Source: Rhodospirillum sp.
Lineage (GTDB): Bacteria > Pseudomonadota > Alphaproteobacteria > Dongiales > Dongiaceae
Reading direction: 5' to 3'
DNA length: 64,000 nt
Assembly: GCA_013822765.1 (NCBI GenBank)
Contig: PNKY01000004.1
Span: forward strand, 336,114-400,113
The translations under genes were made by a program, and so were the position numbers. This document shows positions 19,013 to 27,510 of the stretch, piece by piece (within the stretch, counting starts at the first letter, position 1; each line of letters begins with the position of its first letter). The notes under the pieces were generated by a model, which ran no database searches, had not been told where the DNA came from, and was given only the letters and a program-made list of their open reading frames with translations.

Positions 19013-19627
19013 TTAGCCTTGGCTCCCCCGCGTCGATACACTGGCCGCCGATACGCCGTGCAGCAGCAAATCCGTCAGCGAGCGCGCGGCCTCGGCATCG
19101 TTCGGCGCATCCTCCGCCGTCGCCGTCATGCGCACCGCGCCGAGGATGGCGCGCGACGCGAGGTCAGGATCGAAAGCGCGGAACTCCTGGGTGGCGATCC
19201 CGCGTTGTAATACGCGGGCGAACTCCTCGCGGATCTGCCGGCCGCGGCGCCGCATCATCGCGCGCCCGCGCTCGCCCAGCGCCGCGTCGCTGCCGTCGAG
19301 GGCGCGGATCGCGGCGGTGCATTGCGCAAAGGATTTGAGAGCGGCGGCAATCACCTGCCGCAAGACCGCCGGCGCGGGCGCGATCTCGTCGGCCACCCGG
19401 CTCACCTCGGCTACCAGTTCGTTCATGGTCCCGTCCAGCGCCTCGAGGAACAGGTCTTCCTTGGAATTGAAATAGCGATAGATCGTCGGCTTGGCGACAT
19501 CCGCCGCTTTCGCCAGCTCGTCCATCTGGACTTCGACATAGGCCCGCTCCGCGAACATCTGCGAGGCCACCAGCACAATGCGCTGCCGGCGGTCATTACG
19601 ACTGCTGGAGGGGAACGGCAGGGTCAT
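19013..19627 (-). CDS. TetR-family repressor of the RND efflux operon
   Basis: 204 aa. The N-terminal helix-turn-helix is at about 12-58 (IVLVASQMFAERAYVEVQMD, then ADVAKPTIYRYFNSKEDLF). The all-helical ligand domain resembles the TetR_C AefR-like type, with WSW replaced by the RRRGRQIREEFARVL region. It is the first gene of the efflux operon. Two copies of an inverted repeat lie directly before its ATG, so it probably represses itself together with the pump and is induced by a pump substrate (inference). Confidence 0.9.
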   Translation of the reverse strand: MTLPFPSSSRNDRRQRIVLVASQMFAERAYVEVQMDELAKAADVAKPTIYRYFNSKEDLFLEALDGTMNELVAEVSRVADEIAPAPAVLRQVIAAALKSFAQCTAAIRALDGSDAALGERGRAMMRRRGRQIREEFARVLQRGIATQEFRAFDPDLASRAILGAVRMTATAEDAPNDAEAARSLTDLLLHGVSAASVSTRGSQG

Positions 19628-19637
19628 GGCGAAATTG

Positions 19638-19681
19638 AACTCCCGAGTTTCACAGCTCGAAGATTATAAAACCCAAGAGTT
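19638..19681. promoter_or_regulatory. Two candidate TetR operators
   Basis: AACTCCCGAGTT (19638-19649) is a perfect inverted repeat AACTC-NN-GAGTT, and AACCCAAGAGTT (19670-19681) is a one-mismatch copy. Both are followed by TCA. Their centres are 32 bp apart, about three helical turns, immediately upstream of the TetR start at 19627. The intervening ATTATAAA is AT-rich and could hold the -10. Confidence 0.55.
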
Positions 19682-19750
19682 TCATTCAAGCGACAAGCCC
19701 TTGGCGAAAGCGGGTTTCCTGGCTTGAACGCGATATCCGGCGCAACCCTG

Positions 19751-19786
19751 CGGACCCCCGATCACGAAACCGTGATCGGGGGTCCG
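19751..19786. terminator. Strong 16-bp stem-loop downstream of the dienelactone hydrolase gene
   Basis: CGGACCCCCGATCACG (19751-19766) pairs perfectly with its complement at 19771-19786 around the loop AAAC. It lies 17 bp after the stop of the minus-strand hydrolase gene and upstream of the TetR promoter. No T-run follows on either strand, so it is not a textbook intrinsic terminator. It may be a transcription insulator or an mRNA 3'-end stabiliser. Confidence 0.5.
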
Positions 19787-19802
19787 GGGTCTCCAGAACG
19801 GG

Positions 19803-20663
19803 CTAGGCCGCCAGGTGCTTCTTGAAGAATTCCAGCGTCCGGCCCCAGGCCAGGCCCGCCGCCGCCTTGTTGTAGCGGGCCTCGTTGGTGTCGTTGAGGA
19901 AGGCGTGCTGGGCGCCGTCGTACGTGTAGAGGGTGTAGTCCTTGCCGCTCTTCTTCAGGGCGTCCTCGAAGGCGGGGATGCCGGCATTGATGCGCTCGTC
20001 GGTCCCGGCATAGTTCAGCAGCAGCGGCGCCTTGATCTTCGCCACCTCCTCGGCCGGCGGTTGCTGGCCGTAATAGACCACGCCGGCGTTCAGCGTCGGC
20101 TCGGCCACCGCCAGCCGGCCGATCACGCCGCCGCCCCAGCAGAAGCCGACCGCGCCGACCTTGCCGTTGCTGTTGGGCGTGCCGCGCAGGTAGGCGACGG
20201 CGCCCTGCGCCCAGCCGGTGACATCCGGCGCCTGCAGGGTGCCGATCATCTCGCGCGCCTTGTCCTGGTCGGATGGCGTGCCGCCGATCGGCGACAGGAA
20301 GTCGACCGCCAGGGCCTGGAAGCCGTCGACCGCGAGGCGGCGCGCGACGTCCTTGGTGTGCGGGTTGAGGCCGCGATTCTCGTGGACGACCACGACCGAG
20401 GGATACTTGCCCTCCGCCGCGGGCCGCACGAGATAGCCGCTCACGTCCTGCGATCCGGCCTTGAACGTGACCATCTCGCCCTTCACGCGCGGATCGCTCT
20501 CCGCGACGGTGTCGGCATGGGCGTAATTGTTCTCGAGGATCGGCAGCAGGGCGGTGGCCGCTGCGGTGCCGCCGGCCAGCATGACGAGCCGGTCGAAGAA
20601 CGAGCGGCGGCTCATGCCGCCATGGGTATAATTGTCATAGAGGTCGATGATCTTCTGTTCCAT
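19803..20663 (-). CDS. Dienelactone hydrolase family protein, Tat-exported
   Basis: 286-aa alpha/beta hydrolase. A twin-arginine signal is visible (MSRRSFFDRLVMLAGGTAAA, about 16-35). The DLH domain has an N-terminal VVVHENRGLNPH loop, the nucleophile elbow GFCWGGG (Cys in place of Ser, normal for this family), and a late Asp (YAGTDERI) and His (DGAQHAF). The ATG at 20663 follows a GAGGAGG site; the longer frame to 20759 adds non-conserved residues. Family members hydrolyse dienelactones or related esters. The substrate here is unknown, and periplasmic location is inferred from the signal. Confidence 0.88.
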   Translation of the reverse strand: MEQKIIDLYDNYTHGGMSRRSFFDRLVMLAGGTAAATALLPILENNYAHADTVAESDPRVKGEMVTFKAGSQDVSGYLVRPAAEGKYPSVVVVHENRGLNPHTKDVARRLAVDGFQALAVDFLSPIGGTPSDQDKAREMIGTLQAPDVTGWAQGAVAYLRGTPNSNGKVGAVGFCWGGGVIGRLAVAEPTLNAGVVYYGQQPPAEEVAKIKAPLLLNYAGTDERINAGIPAFEDALKKSGKDYTLYTYDGAQHAFLNDTNEARYNKAAAGLAWGRTLEFFKKHLAA

Positions 20664-20800
20664 GAAATGCCTCCTCGGCACGCAAGGGGTGGCGACGGTC
20701 ATCTTGCTTATGGTGAGCGCGTCAATCTGACAGCCGCTGCAAATGATGTGCAAGCGCACTCACAGATTCGTGATCGATGTTGGAACGCGAAGGCGAAAAC

Positions 20801-21805
20801 TCAAGCGGCGATGCGCTGCCCGTTGGCGTCGAAGCGATGCAGATGCGTGCGGCGCGGCGCCAGGAAGATCGCAGAACCAATCTGGTAATCGGCCTCGCCA
20901 TCGAGCCGCACCGTCAAGGTGCCGACCTTCGGCACGTCGACATAGAGAAACGTGTCGGTGCCGAGATGCTCGATGTGCGCGATCTCGCCCTTCCAGTGAC
21001 CAATTTCAAGATTGGTCTCAATATGCTCGGGCCGGATGCCGATGGTGTGGGCGTCCAGCGTCTCCGCTTCCGGGCCCTGCACGAAGTTCATCTTGGGCGA
21101 GCCGATGAAGCCCGCGACGAACAGGTTGGCCGGCCGGCGATAGAGCTCGAGCGGCGATCCGACCTGCTCGATCTGACCCTGGTTCAGCACCACGATGCGG
21201 TCGGCCAGGGTCATGGCTTCCACCTGGTCGTGGGTCACATAGATGATGGTGGCCTTCAGCAGCCGGCGCAGCCGCGCGATCTCCAGCCGCGTGTTCACGC
21301 GCAAGCCGGCATCGAGGTTGGAGAGTGGCTCGTCGAACAGGAACAGCCGCGGCTTGCGGACCACGGCGCGGCCGATCGCGACGCGCTGGCGCTGACCGCC
21401 GGACAGTTCGGACGGCCGCCGGTCCAGCAGCGGCTCCAGCGCCAGCATGCGTGCCGCCTCGTTCACGCGCGCATCGATCTCGGCGCGCGGCCTGCCTTCC
21501 TGCTTCAGGCCCAGCTCCATGTTGCCGCGCGCGGTCAAGTGGGGATAGAGCGCGTAGGTCTGGAACACCATCGCGATGCCGCGCTTGGCCGGCGGCACCA
21601 CGTCGACCACGCGGTCGTCGATCAGCACATGCCCATGCGTGTGCTCCTCCAGCCCCGCGATGACGCGCAGCAAGGTGGATTTGCCGCAGCCCGAGGGGCC
21701 GACGAACACCACGAACTCGCCGTCGGAGATGTCGAGATCGATGCCCTTGAGGGCCTCGAAATCGCCGAACGACTTGCGCACGCCTTGTAGCTTCAAAGAC
21801 CCCAC
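20801..21805 (-). CDS. Sugar ABC transporter ATPase (UgpC/MsmK type), amino-sugar operon
   Basis: 334 aa. Walker A is GPSGCGKST, the signature is LSGGQRQRV, Walker B is LFLFDEP and the switch His is in YVTHDQ. A shortened MalK-type regulatory domain follows (about 235-334). It starts with GTG (21805), preceded by AGAGGAA. It is the last gene of the minus-strand amino-sugar transport operon, 12 bp after the oxidoreductase gene, and should power the permeases at 22870-24649. Confidence 0.93.
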   Translation of the reverse strand: MGSLKLQGVRKSFGDFEALKGIDLDISDGEFVVFVGPSGCGKSTLLRVIAGLEEHTHGHVLIDDRVVDVVPPAKRGIAMVFQTYALYPHLTARGNMELGLKQEGRPRAEIDARVNEAARMLALEPLLDRRPSELSGGQRQRVAIGRAVVRKPRLFLFDEPLSNLDAGLRVNTRLEIARLRRLLKATIIYVTHDQVEAMTLADRIVVLNQGQIEQVGSPLELYRRPANLFVAGFIGSPKMNFVQGPEAETLDAHTIGIRPEHIETNLEIGHWKGEIAHIEHLGTDTFLYVDVPKVGTLTVRLDGEADYQIGSAIFLAPRRTHLHRFDANGQRIAA

Positions 21806-21817
21806 GTCGCGTTCCTC

Positions 21818-22873
21818 TTATAGATCGATTGCCCGGCCTTCGCGCACACTGCGATCGGCGGCCAGCACGATCTTGAGCGAATTCACGCCATCCGCCATGT
21901 GCTGCGTCAGATCGATTTCCTCGCGGATGGCCCTCAGCACATAAGCCTGCTCGCGGTCGCACAGCGCCTGGTGGCCAGGCTCGTCCGCCATCGAGGTTTC
22001 CCGGTCGGGCCGGACATAGTGGCCGTCGCGGTCGAGTTCCGCCCAGTGCGTGCGGATGGTCGAGGTCTTGGTGTGGGTCTCCATGTCCGCCGACTTGGCG
22101 CCTTCCTTCATCACGATGGAGACGCAGCCCTTGGGCGTCATCACGTCCTTCACGAAGAAGGCGGTCTCGGAGATCATCGGCCCCCAGGCCGCTTCGTACC
22201 AGCCGACCGAACCATCGTCGAACGTCACCTGCAGGTGGCCGTAATTGTACATGTCCGGCGCGATCTCGTTGGAGAGGCGCACGCCCATGCCGCGTACCTG
22301 CTTGGGCTTGGCGTCGCAGATCTGGCACATCACGTCTACGTAGTGCACGCCGCAGTCGACGACCGGCGAGGTCGATTGCATCAGCCGCTTGTGCGTCGCC
22401 CACTGCTCGGCATGGGATTGCTGGTTGAGGTTCATGCGCATGACGTACGGGCCGCCCAGCTCGCGGGCGATGCGGATGAACTCCATCCACGATGGGTGAT
22501 GGCGCAGGATGTAGCCGATCACCAGCTTGCGCTTCAGCCGCGTCGCGGTCGCGACGACGCGCTCGGCATCCTCCACCGTCGCCGCCAGCGGCTTCTCGAT
22601 GAAGACGTGAGCGCCGGCTTCCATCGCCTTGATGCCATAATCGGCGTGCGAGTCGGTCAGGGTGTTTATCGAGACGAGATCGGGCTTGGTCTTCGCAAGA
22701 CCTTCTTCGAACGTGCCGAAGCGCGGATAGGATTGCAGCGCCGCCGGCAGCGTCACCTCCGAGCGGTTGGCGAGGCCGACGATCTCGAAGCCGGGATTGC
22801 TGTGGTAGGCCTGGGCGTGGCTGAGGCCCATGTTGCCGAGGCCGACGACGAAGACGCGGAGTTTCGAGCTCAT
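21818..22873 (-). CDS. Gfo/Idh/MocA-family oxidoreductase
   Basis: 351 aa. The N-terminal Rossmann domain has FVVGLGNMGLSHAQAY (about 7-22) and the family's EKP motif (FIEKPLAATVEDAE) with the catalytic Lys. The C-terminal alpha/beta domain contains VDCGVHYVDVMCQICDAKP. Members are NAD(P)-dependent sugar dehydrogenases or epimerases. The ATG overlaps the permease stop by 4 nt, so it is translationally coupled to transport. In an amino-sugar operon it could oxidise an imported amino sugar or glycoside, but no specific reaction can be assigned. Confidence 0.85.
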   Translation of the reverse strand: MSSKLRVFVVGLGNMGLSHAQAYHSNPGFEIVGLANRSEVTLPAALQSYPRFGTFEEGLAKTKPDLVSINTLTDSHADYGIKAMEAGAHVFIEKPLAATVEDAERVVATATRLKRKLVIGYILRHHPSWMEFIRIARELGGPYVMRMNLNQQSHAEQWATHKRLMQSTSPVVDCGVHYVDVMCQICDAKPKQVRGMGVRLSNEIAPDMYNYGHLQVTFDDGSVGWYEAAWGPMISETAFFVKDVMTPKGCVSIVMKEGAKSADMETHTKTSTIRTHWAELDRDGHYVRPDRETSMADEPGHQALCDREQAYVLRAIREEIDLTQHMADGVNSLKIVLAADRSVREGRAIDL

Positions 22874-23709
22874 TTGACGGCTCCTGCCGTGATGCCGCGG
22901 ATCAGCTGCCGCGAGAACAGGACGTAGAGGATGAGGATCGGCGTGATCGACAGTGTGAGCGCCGCCAGTACCGCGTTCCAGTTGGTGACGAACTGCCCGA
23001 TGAAGACCTGAGTGCCAAGGGTGATGGTCTTGGTCGCTTCCGCCGGCGCCAGGATCAGCGGGAACCACAGATCGTTCCAGACCGGGATCATAGAGAAGAT
23101 CGCGACCGTCGCCATCGCCGGCCGCACCAGCGGCAGGACCAGGCGGAAGAACACCACATATTCGGACAGGCCGTCGATCCGCCCGGCGTTCTTGAGATCG
23201 TCGCTGACCGTGCGCATGAACTCCGACAGTATGAATACGGCGAGCGGGAGACCCTGGGCGGTATAGACCAGGATCAGCGCCGTCAGCGTGTTCACCAGCC
23301 CAGAGCGCGCCATCATCTCCAGGATCGCCACCGTGCCGAGGCGGATCGGCACCATGACGCCGAGCGCCAGGAACAGCCCGAGGAAGACGTTGCCGCGGAA
23401 CCGGTATTCGGTGAGGGCAAAGGCCGCCATCGCGCCGAACAGCACGATGAAGAAGATCGAGCCCACCGTGACGATGCCGCTGTTGATGAAATAGCTCAGG
23501 AAGTCGCCCTGCTTCAGCACCGTCTCGTAGCCGATCAGATCGAAGGAGCCGGGGCCGGGCGGCACCATCGGCTGGGCGAAGATCGATGCCCGGTCCTTGA
23601 ACGAGTTCATGATGACGAGCAGCACCGGCAGGATCGCAACTAGGGTATAGCCGCCGAGAATGGTATGAATCGCAATGCGCCGGGTGCGAAGGATCGGTGC
23701 CTGCCTCAT
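22870..23709 (-). CDS. ABC transporter permease (MalG type), amino-sugar operon
   Basis: 279 aa with about six TM segments. The EAA loop is DDLKNAGRIDGLSEYVVFFR and the C-terminus RQLIRGITAGAVK is typical of MalG-like permeases. It begins 7 nt after the upstream permease and overlaps the oxidoreductase start by 4 nt. It forms the channel together with the permease at 23717-24649. Confidence 0.92.
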   Translation of the reverse strand: MRQAPILRTRRIAIHTILGGYTLVAILPVLLVIMNSFKDRASIFAQPMVPPGPGSFDLIGYETVLKQGDFLSYFINSGIVTVGSIFFIVLFGAMAAFALTEYRFRGNVFLGLFLALGVMVPIRLGTVAILEMMARSGLVNTLTALILVYTAQGLPLAVFILSEFMRTVSDDLKNAGRIDGLSEYVVFFRLVLPLVRPAMATVAIFSMIPVWNDLWFPLILAPAEATKTITLGTQVFIGQFVTNWNAVLAALTLSITPILILYVLFSRQLIRGITAGAVK

Positions 23710-23716
23710 CGCCGCC

Positions 23717-24649
23717 TCAGAACTGGTAGCGGCGCATGCGCCGCTGGATCACGAGCAGGTAGAAGGTGACCACCGCCAGGATGATGAAGAACATCACGGT
23801 CGCGATGGTCGCGCCCATGTGCGGATCGCCGAGCTGCAGTTGGAACCCGAAGAAGGTGCGGTAGAGAAACGTGCCCAGGATGTCGGTTGAGAAGTTGGGA
23901 CCGGCGAGCGCGCCTTGGCTGACATAGATCAGGTCGAAGGCATTGAAGTTCCCGACGAAGGTCAGGATCGACACCAGGCCGATGGCGGGCAGCACCAGCG
24001 GCAGCTTGATCTTCCAGAACTGCGCGAAGCCGACGACGCCGTCGCATTCCGCCGCCTCGATCACCTCGTCGGGGATCGAGAGCAGCGCCGCATAGATCAG
24101 CATCATCGGCACGCCGATATATTGCCAGACCGAGATCAGCGATAGGGCGGTGAGGGCGCTCGCTTCGTCTCCGAGCCACGGGCCGAACAGCGACTTGAGG
24201 CCGACGGCGGCGAGGATGCTGGGCGCGACGCCCCACAACGGGCTCAGGATCAGCTTCCACACAAAGCCGACGATCACGAACGACAGCATGGTCGGCATGA
24301 AGAAGGCGGTGCGATAGAAACTGCGCCCGCGCAGGCGAGGGACGCTGAGCAGGGCGGCCAGGCAGATGCCGATCGGGTTCTGCACCAGCATGTGAATCAG
24401 GAAGAAATAGGTGTTGTTCCAGAGCGCATTCCAGAAGCTCTTCGACCAGCGCTCATCGCCGAATAGGGTGGCGAAGTTGTCGAAGCCGACGAAGCTCACC
24501 ACCTGCTCCTTGGAGGTGAACAGCGACAGCCGCAACGTCTCCGCCAGCGGGATGATCATCAGCGCCGAATAGACGATCAGCGCCGGCGCCAGGAACACCA
24601 GGATATGCCAGCGCCACGGTCGGCGAATGGGAGCGGCGAGGTCGGTCAC
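23717..24649 (-). CDS. ABC transporter permease (MalF type), amino-sugar operon
   Basis: 310 aa, six-TM CUT1 permease. It opens with a hydrophobic segment ILVFLAPALIVYSALMII and carries the EAA loop EVIEAAECDGVVGFAQFWKI. The start appears to be GTG at 24649, preceded by AGGA; no nearby ATG fits. About 250 bp, including a strong hairpin, separate it from the binding-protein gene upstream. I see no gene in that interval. Confidence 0.91.
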   Translation of the reverse strand: MTDLAAPIRRPWRWHILVFLAPALIVYSALMIIPLAETLRLSLFTSKEQVVSFVGFDNFATLFGDERWSKSFWNALWNNTYFFLIHMLVQNPIGICLAALLSVPRLRGRSFYRTAFFMPTMLSFVIVGFVWKLILSPLWGVAPSILAAVGLKSLFGPWLGDEASALTALSLISVWQYIGVPMMLIYAALLSIPDEVIEAAECDGVVGFAQFWKIKLPLVLPAIGLVSILTFVGNFNAFDLIYVSQGALAGPNFSTDILGTFLYRTFFGFQLQLGDPHMGATIATVMFFIILAVVTFYLLVIQRRMRRYQF

Positions 24650-24841
24650 GGTGCGCGCGTCCTAGTCCATCATGGCAGGCTTGGCCTTGCCATCCACGAG
24701 TTTACTCGAGCGTGCGCGCTGTTCCCCATGCTTGCCACAGATCTGCCCTGGGTTGAACTCGTGGATCCCGCGGTGGACCGATGGGCCAAGCCTTGGGATG
24801 GCGAGCGTGTTGTATTGGATGCTATGCGCCTCGCCCGCCGC

Positions 24842-24871
24842 CCGATCGGCCGCCGTCAAGCGGCCGATCGG
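24842..24871 (-). other. Stem-loop between SBP and permease genes (amino-sugar operon)
   Basis: CCGATCGGCCGC (24842-24853) pairs perfectly with GCGGCCGATCGG (24860-24871) around a 6-nt loop, about 28 bp after the binding-protein stop. There is no T-run. It occupies the same operon position as the stem-loop at 7468-7495, consistent with stabilising the binding-protein message or attenuating the permease genes. Confidence 0.6.
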
Positions 24872-24898
24872 AGCAGGGCAGGGAGGTGAGGCCGGCGC

Positions 24899-26278
24899 TT
24901 ACTGCGCGGGCTTGTACCAGCTGTCGAGGCCCTTCTGCAGGCGGTCGGCCGCCTGTTCCGGGGTCTCGGTGCCGTTGAGTACGTTGGCGGACGCGGCCCA
25001 GGTCTCGTTCTCGAGGTTGGGCGTGCCGCGATTCAGGACTTGATAGGTCGACCGGATCGTGGTCTTGCAGTCCTTGCGCCAGTTCACGAACTCGGTCGCC
25101 AGCGGATCCTGCAGCGTGACCGGCTTGTCGGACAGGCTGAAGAAGCCCGGCAGCGAGTTCGCATAGATGGTGGCGAAGTCCGGCGAAGCGACCCACTCCA
25201 GGAACTTCTTGGTCTCGTCCGGATGCGCCGACTTGGCGTTCATGCCAAGCGCGATGTCGACATGGTCCGAGATATAGCAGGTGTCGCCCGCCGTCTTCAC
25301 CGGCGGATAGAACGCGCCCATCTTGAACTTGGCCTGCTGGTTGAAGAGCGAGATATCCCACGAACCCGCGGGATAGATCGCCGCGCGGCCGAGCGCGAAC
25401 AGGTTCTGGCTGTCCGGATAGGCCTGCGCCTTGTAGCCATCGCCCATATACGCCGACCAGCGCGCCAGCACCTGGTATGGAGCTACCCAATCCGCATCGG
25501 TCAGCTTCTGCTTGCCGGCGATCAGGGCCAAGCGGCCGTCCTCGCCATGCCAGTAGTTCGGGCCGATATTCTGATAGCCCATGGTGGCCGCTTCCCATTG
25601 GTCCTTGCTGCCGAGGGCGAGCGGAACGTAGGTGCCGTCGGCCTTGATCTTGTCGAGCGCGGCGAAGAACTCGTCCTCGGTCTTGGGCACGGTGATGCCC
25701 AGCTTGTCGAACGCGTCCTTGTTGTAGATGAAGCCGTGGATGACCGAGGCCATCGGTACGCAGAAGGTAGTCTTGCCGTCATCGGTGCTCCAGCCCGAGC
25801 GCGCGACCGGGCCGAAATTCTCCATCCCCTTGAGGTCGGTGACCGCCGCCAGGTATCCTTTCTTGAACAGATCGAGCGAGGAGTCGAACGGGCGGCAGGT
25901 GATGAGGTCGCCCGCGGTGCCGGCGTCGAGCTTGGAATTCAGCGCCGCGTTGTATTCGGTCGGCGCGGTCGGCGAGAACACGACCTTGATGCCCGGATTC
26001 GCCTTCTCGAACGCCGGGATGATCTTGTCCTGCCAGATCGTCAGATCGTCGTTGCGCCAGCTCTCGATCGTCAGCGTCACCTCTCCAGCCGGGGCCGTCG
26101 CCGCCTCCTGGGTCGCCGCCGGCGCGGTGGATGCCGTTGTGGTGTCGGTCTGCGCCGGCTGGCTTTCCGCGGCCTGCTCTTCCTTCTTCTCCTCGCCGCA
26201 CGCGGCGAGGCTCAGCATCAGGATCGTCACCAATCCAGTGCCCATCATTTTCCAGCTATGTCTCACCCTGTCCTCCAT
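24899..26278 (-). CDS. ABC transporter substrate-binding lipoprotein (CUT1), amino-sugar operon
   Basis: 459 aa. A lipoprotein signal with lipobox LSLAAC (acylated Cys27) is followed by a Glu/Lys then Thr/Ala-rich linker to ~70. The binding domain starts at VTLTIESWRNDDLTIWQDK and contains FALGRAAIYPAGSWDIS, typical of family-1 extracellular solute-binding proteins. The neighbouring nag genes suggest GlcNAc, chitobiose or a MurNAc-containing sugar as ligand (inference from context). It is 33 bp downstream of the murQ-like gene. Confidence 0.9.
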   Translation of the reverse strand: MEDRVRHSWKMMGTGLVTILMLSLAACGEEKKEEQAAESQPAQTDTTTASTAPAATQEAATAPAGEVTLTIESWRNDDLTIWQDKIIPAFEKANPGIKVVFSPTAPTEYNAALNSKLDAGTAGDLITCRPFDSSLDLFKKGYLAAVTDLKGMENFGPVARSGWSTDDGKTTFCVPMASVIHGFIYNKDAFDKLGITVPKTEDEFFAALDKIKADGTYVPLALGSKDQWEAATMGYQNIGPNYWHGEDGRLALIAGKQKLTDADWVAPYQVLARWSAYMGDGYKAQAYPDSQNLFALGRAAIYPAGSWDISLFNQQAKFKMGAFYPPVKTAGDTCYISDHVDIALGMNAKSAHPDETKKFLEWVASPDFATIYANSLPGFFSLSDKPVTLQDPLATEFVNWRKDCKTTIRSTYQVLNRGTPNLENETWAASANVLNGTETPEQAADRLQKGLDSWYKPAQ

Positions 26279-26311
26279 TATCTTCTTGGCCTTCCTGGTT
26301 CTATGCCTTGG

Positions 26312-27217
26312 CTAAGAGGCCGCTGCGCCGAGACAGGCCAAAGCCCGGCGCAAATTGCCCTGTTCTTGCTGCAGGAGCTGGGCGGCATGAGCGCCATCCC
26401 TGGCGCCTGCCGCAAGCAGAATCGCGATCTTGGGTTCGAACTTCGCCTCGACCAGCTTGGCGCGCGCTAGCTCGAGATCGACCTTGGCGGCACGCGCCAC
26501 GATGTGGGCGGCGCGCTCGCGCAGCTTCTCGTTCTCGGCGCGCATGTTGACCATCATGCCGTCATAGACGTGGCCGAGCTTGATCGCCGCGAGGGTGGAG
26601 AGCAGGTTGAGCGCCGACTTCTGCGCGCTGCCGGCCGCCATGCGGGTTGAGCCGGCCAGCACTTCCGGCCCGCTCAGCAGGCGGATGGCGACGTCGACGT
26701 CCTTGAAGATCGGCGCGTTGTCGTTGCAGGCGATCCCGACCGTCGCGCAGCCGAGCCGGCGCGCTTCGGCGAGGGCGGCGCAGGTATAGATGGTGCTGCC
26801 GCTGGCCGCGATGCCGATGACGACATCGCTGGGGCCTGCCTTCACCGCCGCCAGGTCGGCGACCGCCTGCGGCGCGCTGTCTTCCATCTTGTTGTCGATG
26901 CGGTCGAAGCTGCCCGAGCCGCCGGCGATCAGCGCCAGCGCCTGCTTGTGCGGGATGCCGAAGGTCGAGGGCAACTCGTGCGCGTCGAGCTTGGCGATCA
27001 GGCCGGAGGAGCCGGCGCCGGCGTAGATCAGGCGCCCGCCGCCGCGGATCTTGTCGGCGACCAGCGTGGCGGCCTTGGAGATGTCGGCAAAGGCGTTGCG
27101 CACCGCGGCCACGCCGCGGCTCTGCGCGTCCAGCATCGCGGCCAGCGCGCGCTCGTCGGGCCAGGTGTCGAGGCCCACATACTCCGCGCTCATCTGTTCG
27201 GTCTGCCGACCCTGCAT
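26312..27217 (-). CDS. murQ: N-acetylmuramic acid 6-phosphate etherase-like SIS protein
   Basis: 301-aa SIS-domain protein. MurQ-type signatures are visible: YAGAGSSGLIAKLDAHELPSTFG, where the Glu aligns with the general-acid Glu of MurQ, then LIAGG, KMEDS and SGSTIYTCAALAEAR. The C-terminal helical domain (RAAKVDLELARAKLVEA) is also present. MurQ cleaves the lactyl ether of MurNAc-6-P to give GlcNAc-6-P, feeding NagA encoded in the divergent arm. The start may be 27217 or the ATG at 27193; I prefer 27217 for its GGGG..GG purine run. It is the first gene of the minus-strand operon. Confidence 0.82.
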   Translation of the reverse strand: MQGRQTEQMSAEYVGLDTWPDERALAAMLDAQSRGVAAVRNAFADISKAATLVADKIRGGGRLIYAGAGSSGLIAKLDAHELPSTFGIPHKQALALIAGGSGSFDRIDNKMEDSAPQAVADLAAVKAGPSDVVIGIAASGSTIYTCAALAEARRLGCATVGIACNDNAPIFKDVDVAIRLLSGPEVLAGSTRMAAGSAQKSALNLLSTLAAIKLGHVYDGMMVNMRAENEKLRERAAHIVARAAKVDLELARAKLVEAKFEPKIAILLAAGARDGAHAAQLLQQEQGNLRRALACLGAAAS

Positions 27218-27247
27218 CCGCCTGCCCCAGAATTCTTCTTGGAGATC

Positions 27248-27266
27248 ATAATACCGAAATAATACC
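27248..27266 (-). promoter_or_regulatory. Candidate GntR operator, murQ side
   Basis: On the minus strand this reads GGTATTATTTCGGTATTAT, two GGTATTAT boxes with an 11-bp period, 31 bp before the murQ-like start. A related element with the same spacing lies ahead of the kinase gene on the other strand. The encoded HutC-type GntR regulator is the obvious candidate binder. The 293-bp divergent region 27218-27510 shows no gene. Confidence 0.4.
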
Positions 27267-27460
27267 ACCCGTGTCGAGATGGAATCTGCATGGGTTTGGA
27301 CGATGGCTCGCAGAGGTTGCGTTTTCGACCCGAATCGGCATGCAGATAACGCCATTCACCCCATGAAATCAGCTATGAATGACAAAACTGTGTCCCGGCG
27401 TGAGGGCTGGCGTCAAGCCGGGAATATTCGCTGGCGTTTGCGAAATCTCGGTTCTATATT

Positions 27461-27479
27461 GGTAGTGAATTGGCATTAT
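27461..27479 (+). promoter_or_regulatory. Candidate GntR operator, kinase side
   Basis: GGTAGTGAATTGGCATTAT matches the murQ-side element at 13 of 19 positions and keeps the 11-bp spacing of the two half-boxes. It lies 31 bp before the GTG start of the kinase gene, the same distance as the other element from murQ, so both arms of the regulon could be controlled symmetrically. Confidence 0.4.
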
Positions 27480-27510
27480 CCCGCGATCGAGCGGGCTGAC
27501 GGGTGAGGCT

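Noticed and set aside
24662..25043. Short frames in the gap between the amino-sugar SBP and permease genes
   Set aside because: Arg/Pro-rich compositional frames. The interval is explained by the hairpin and leader.
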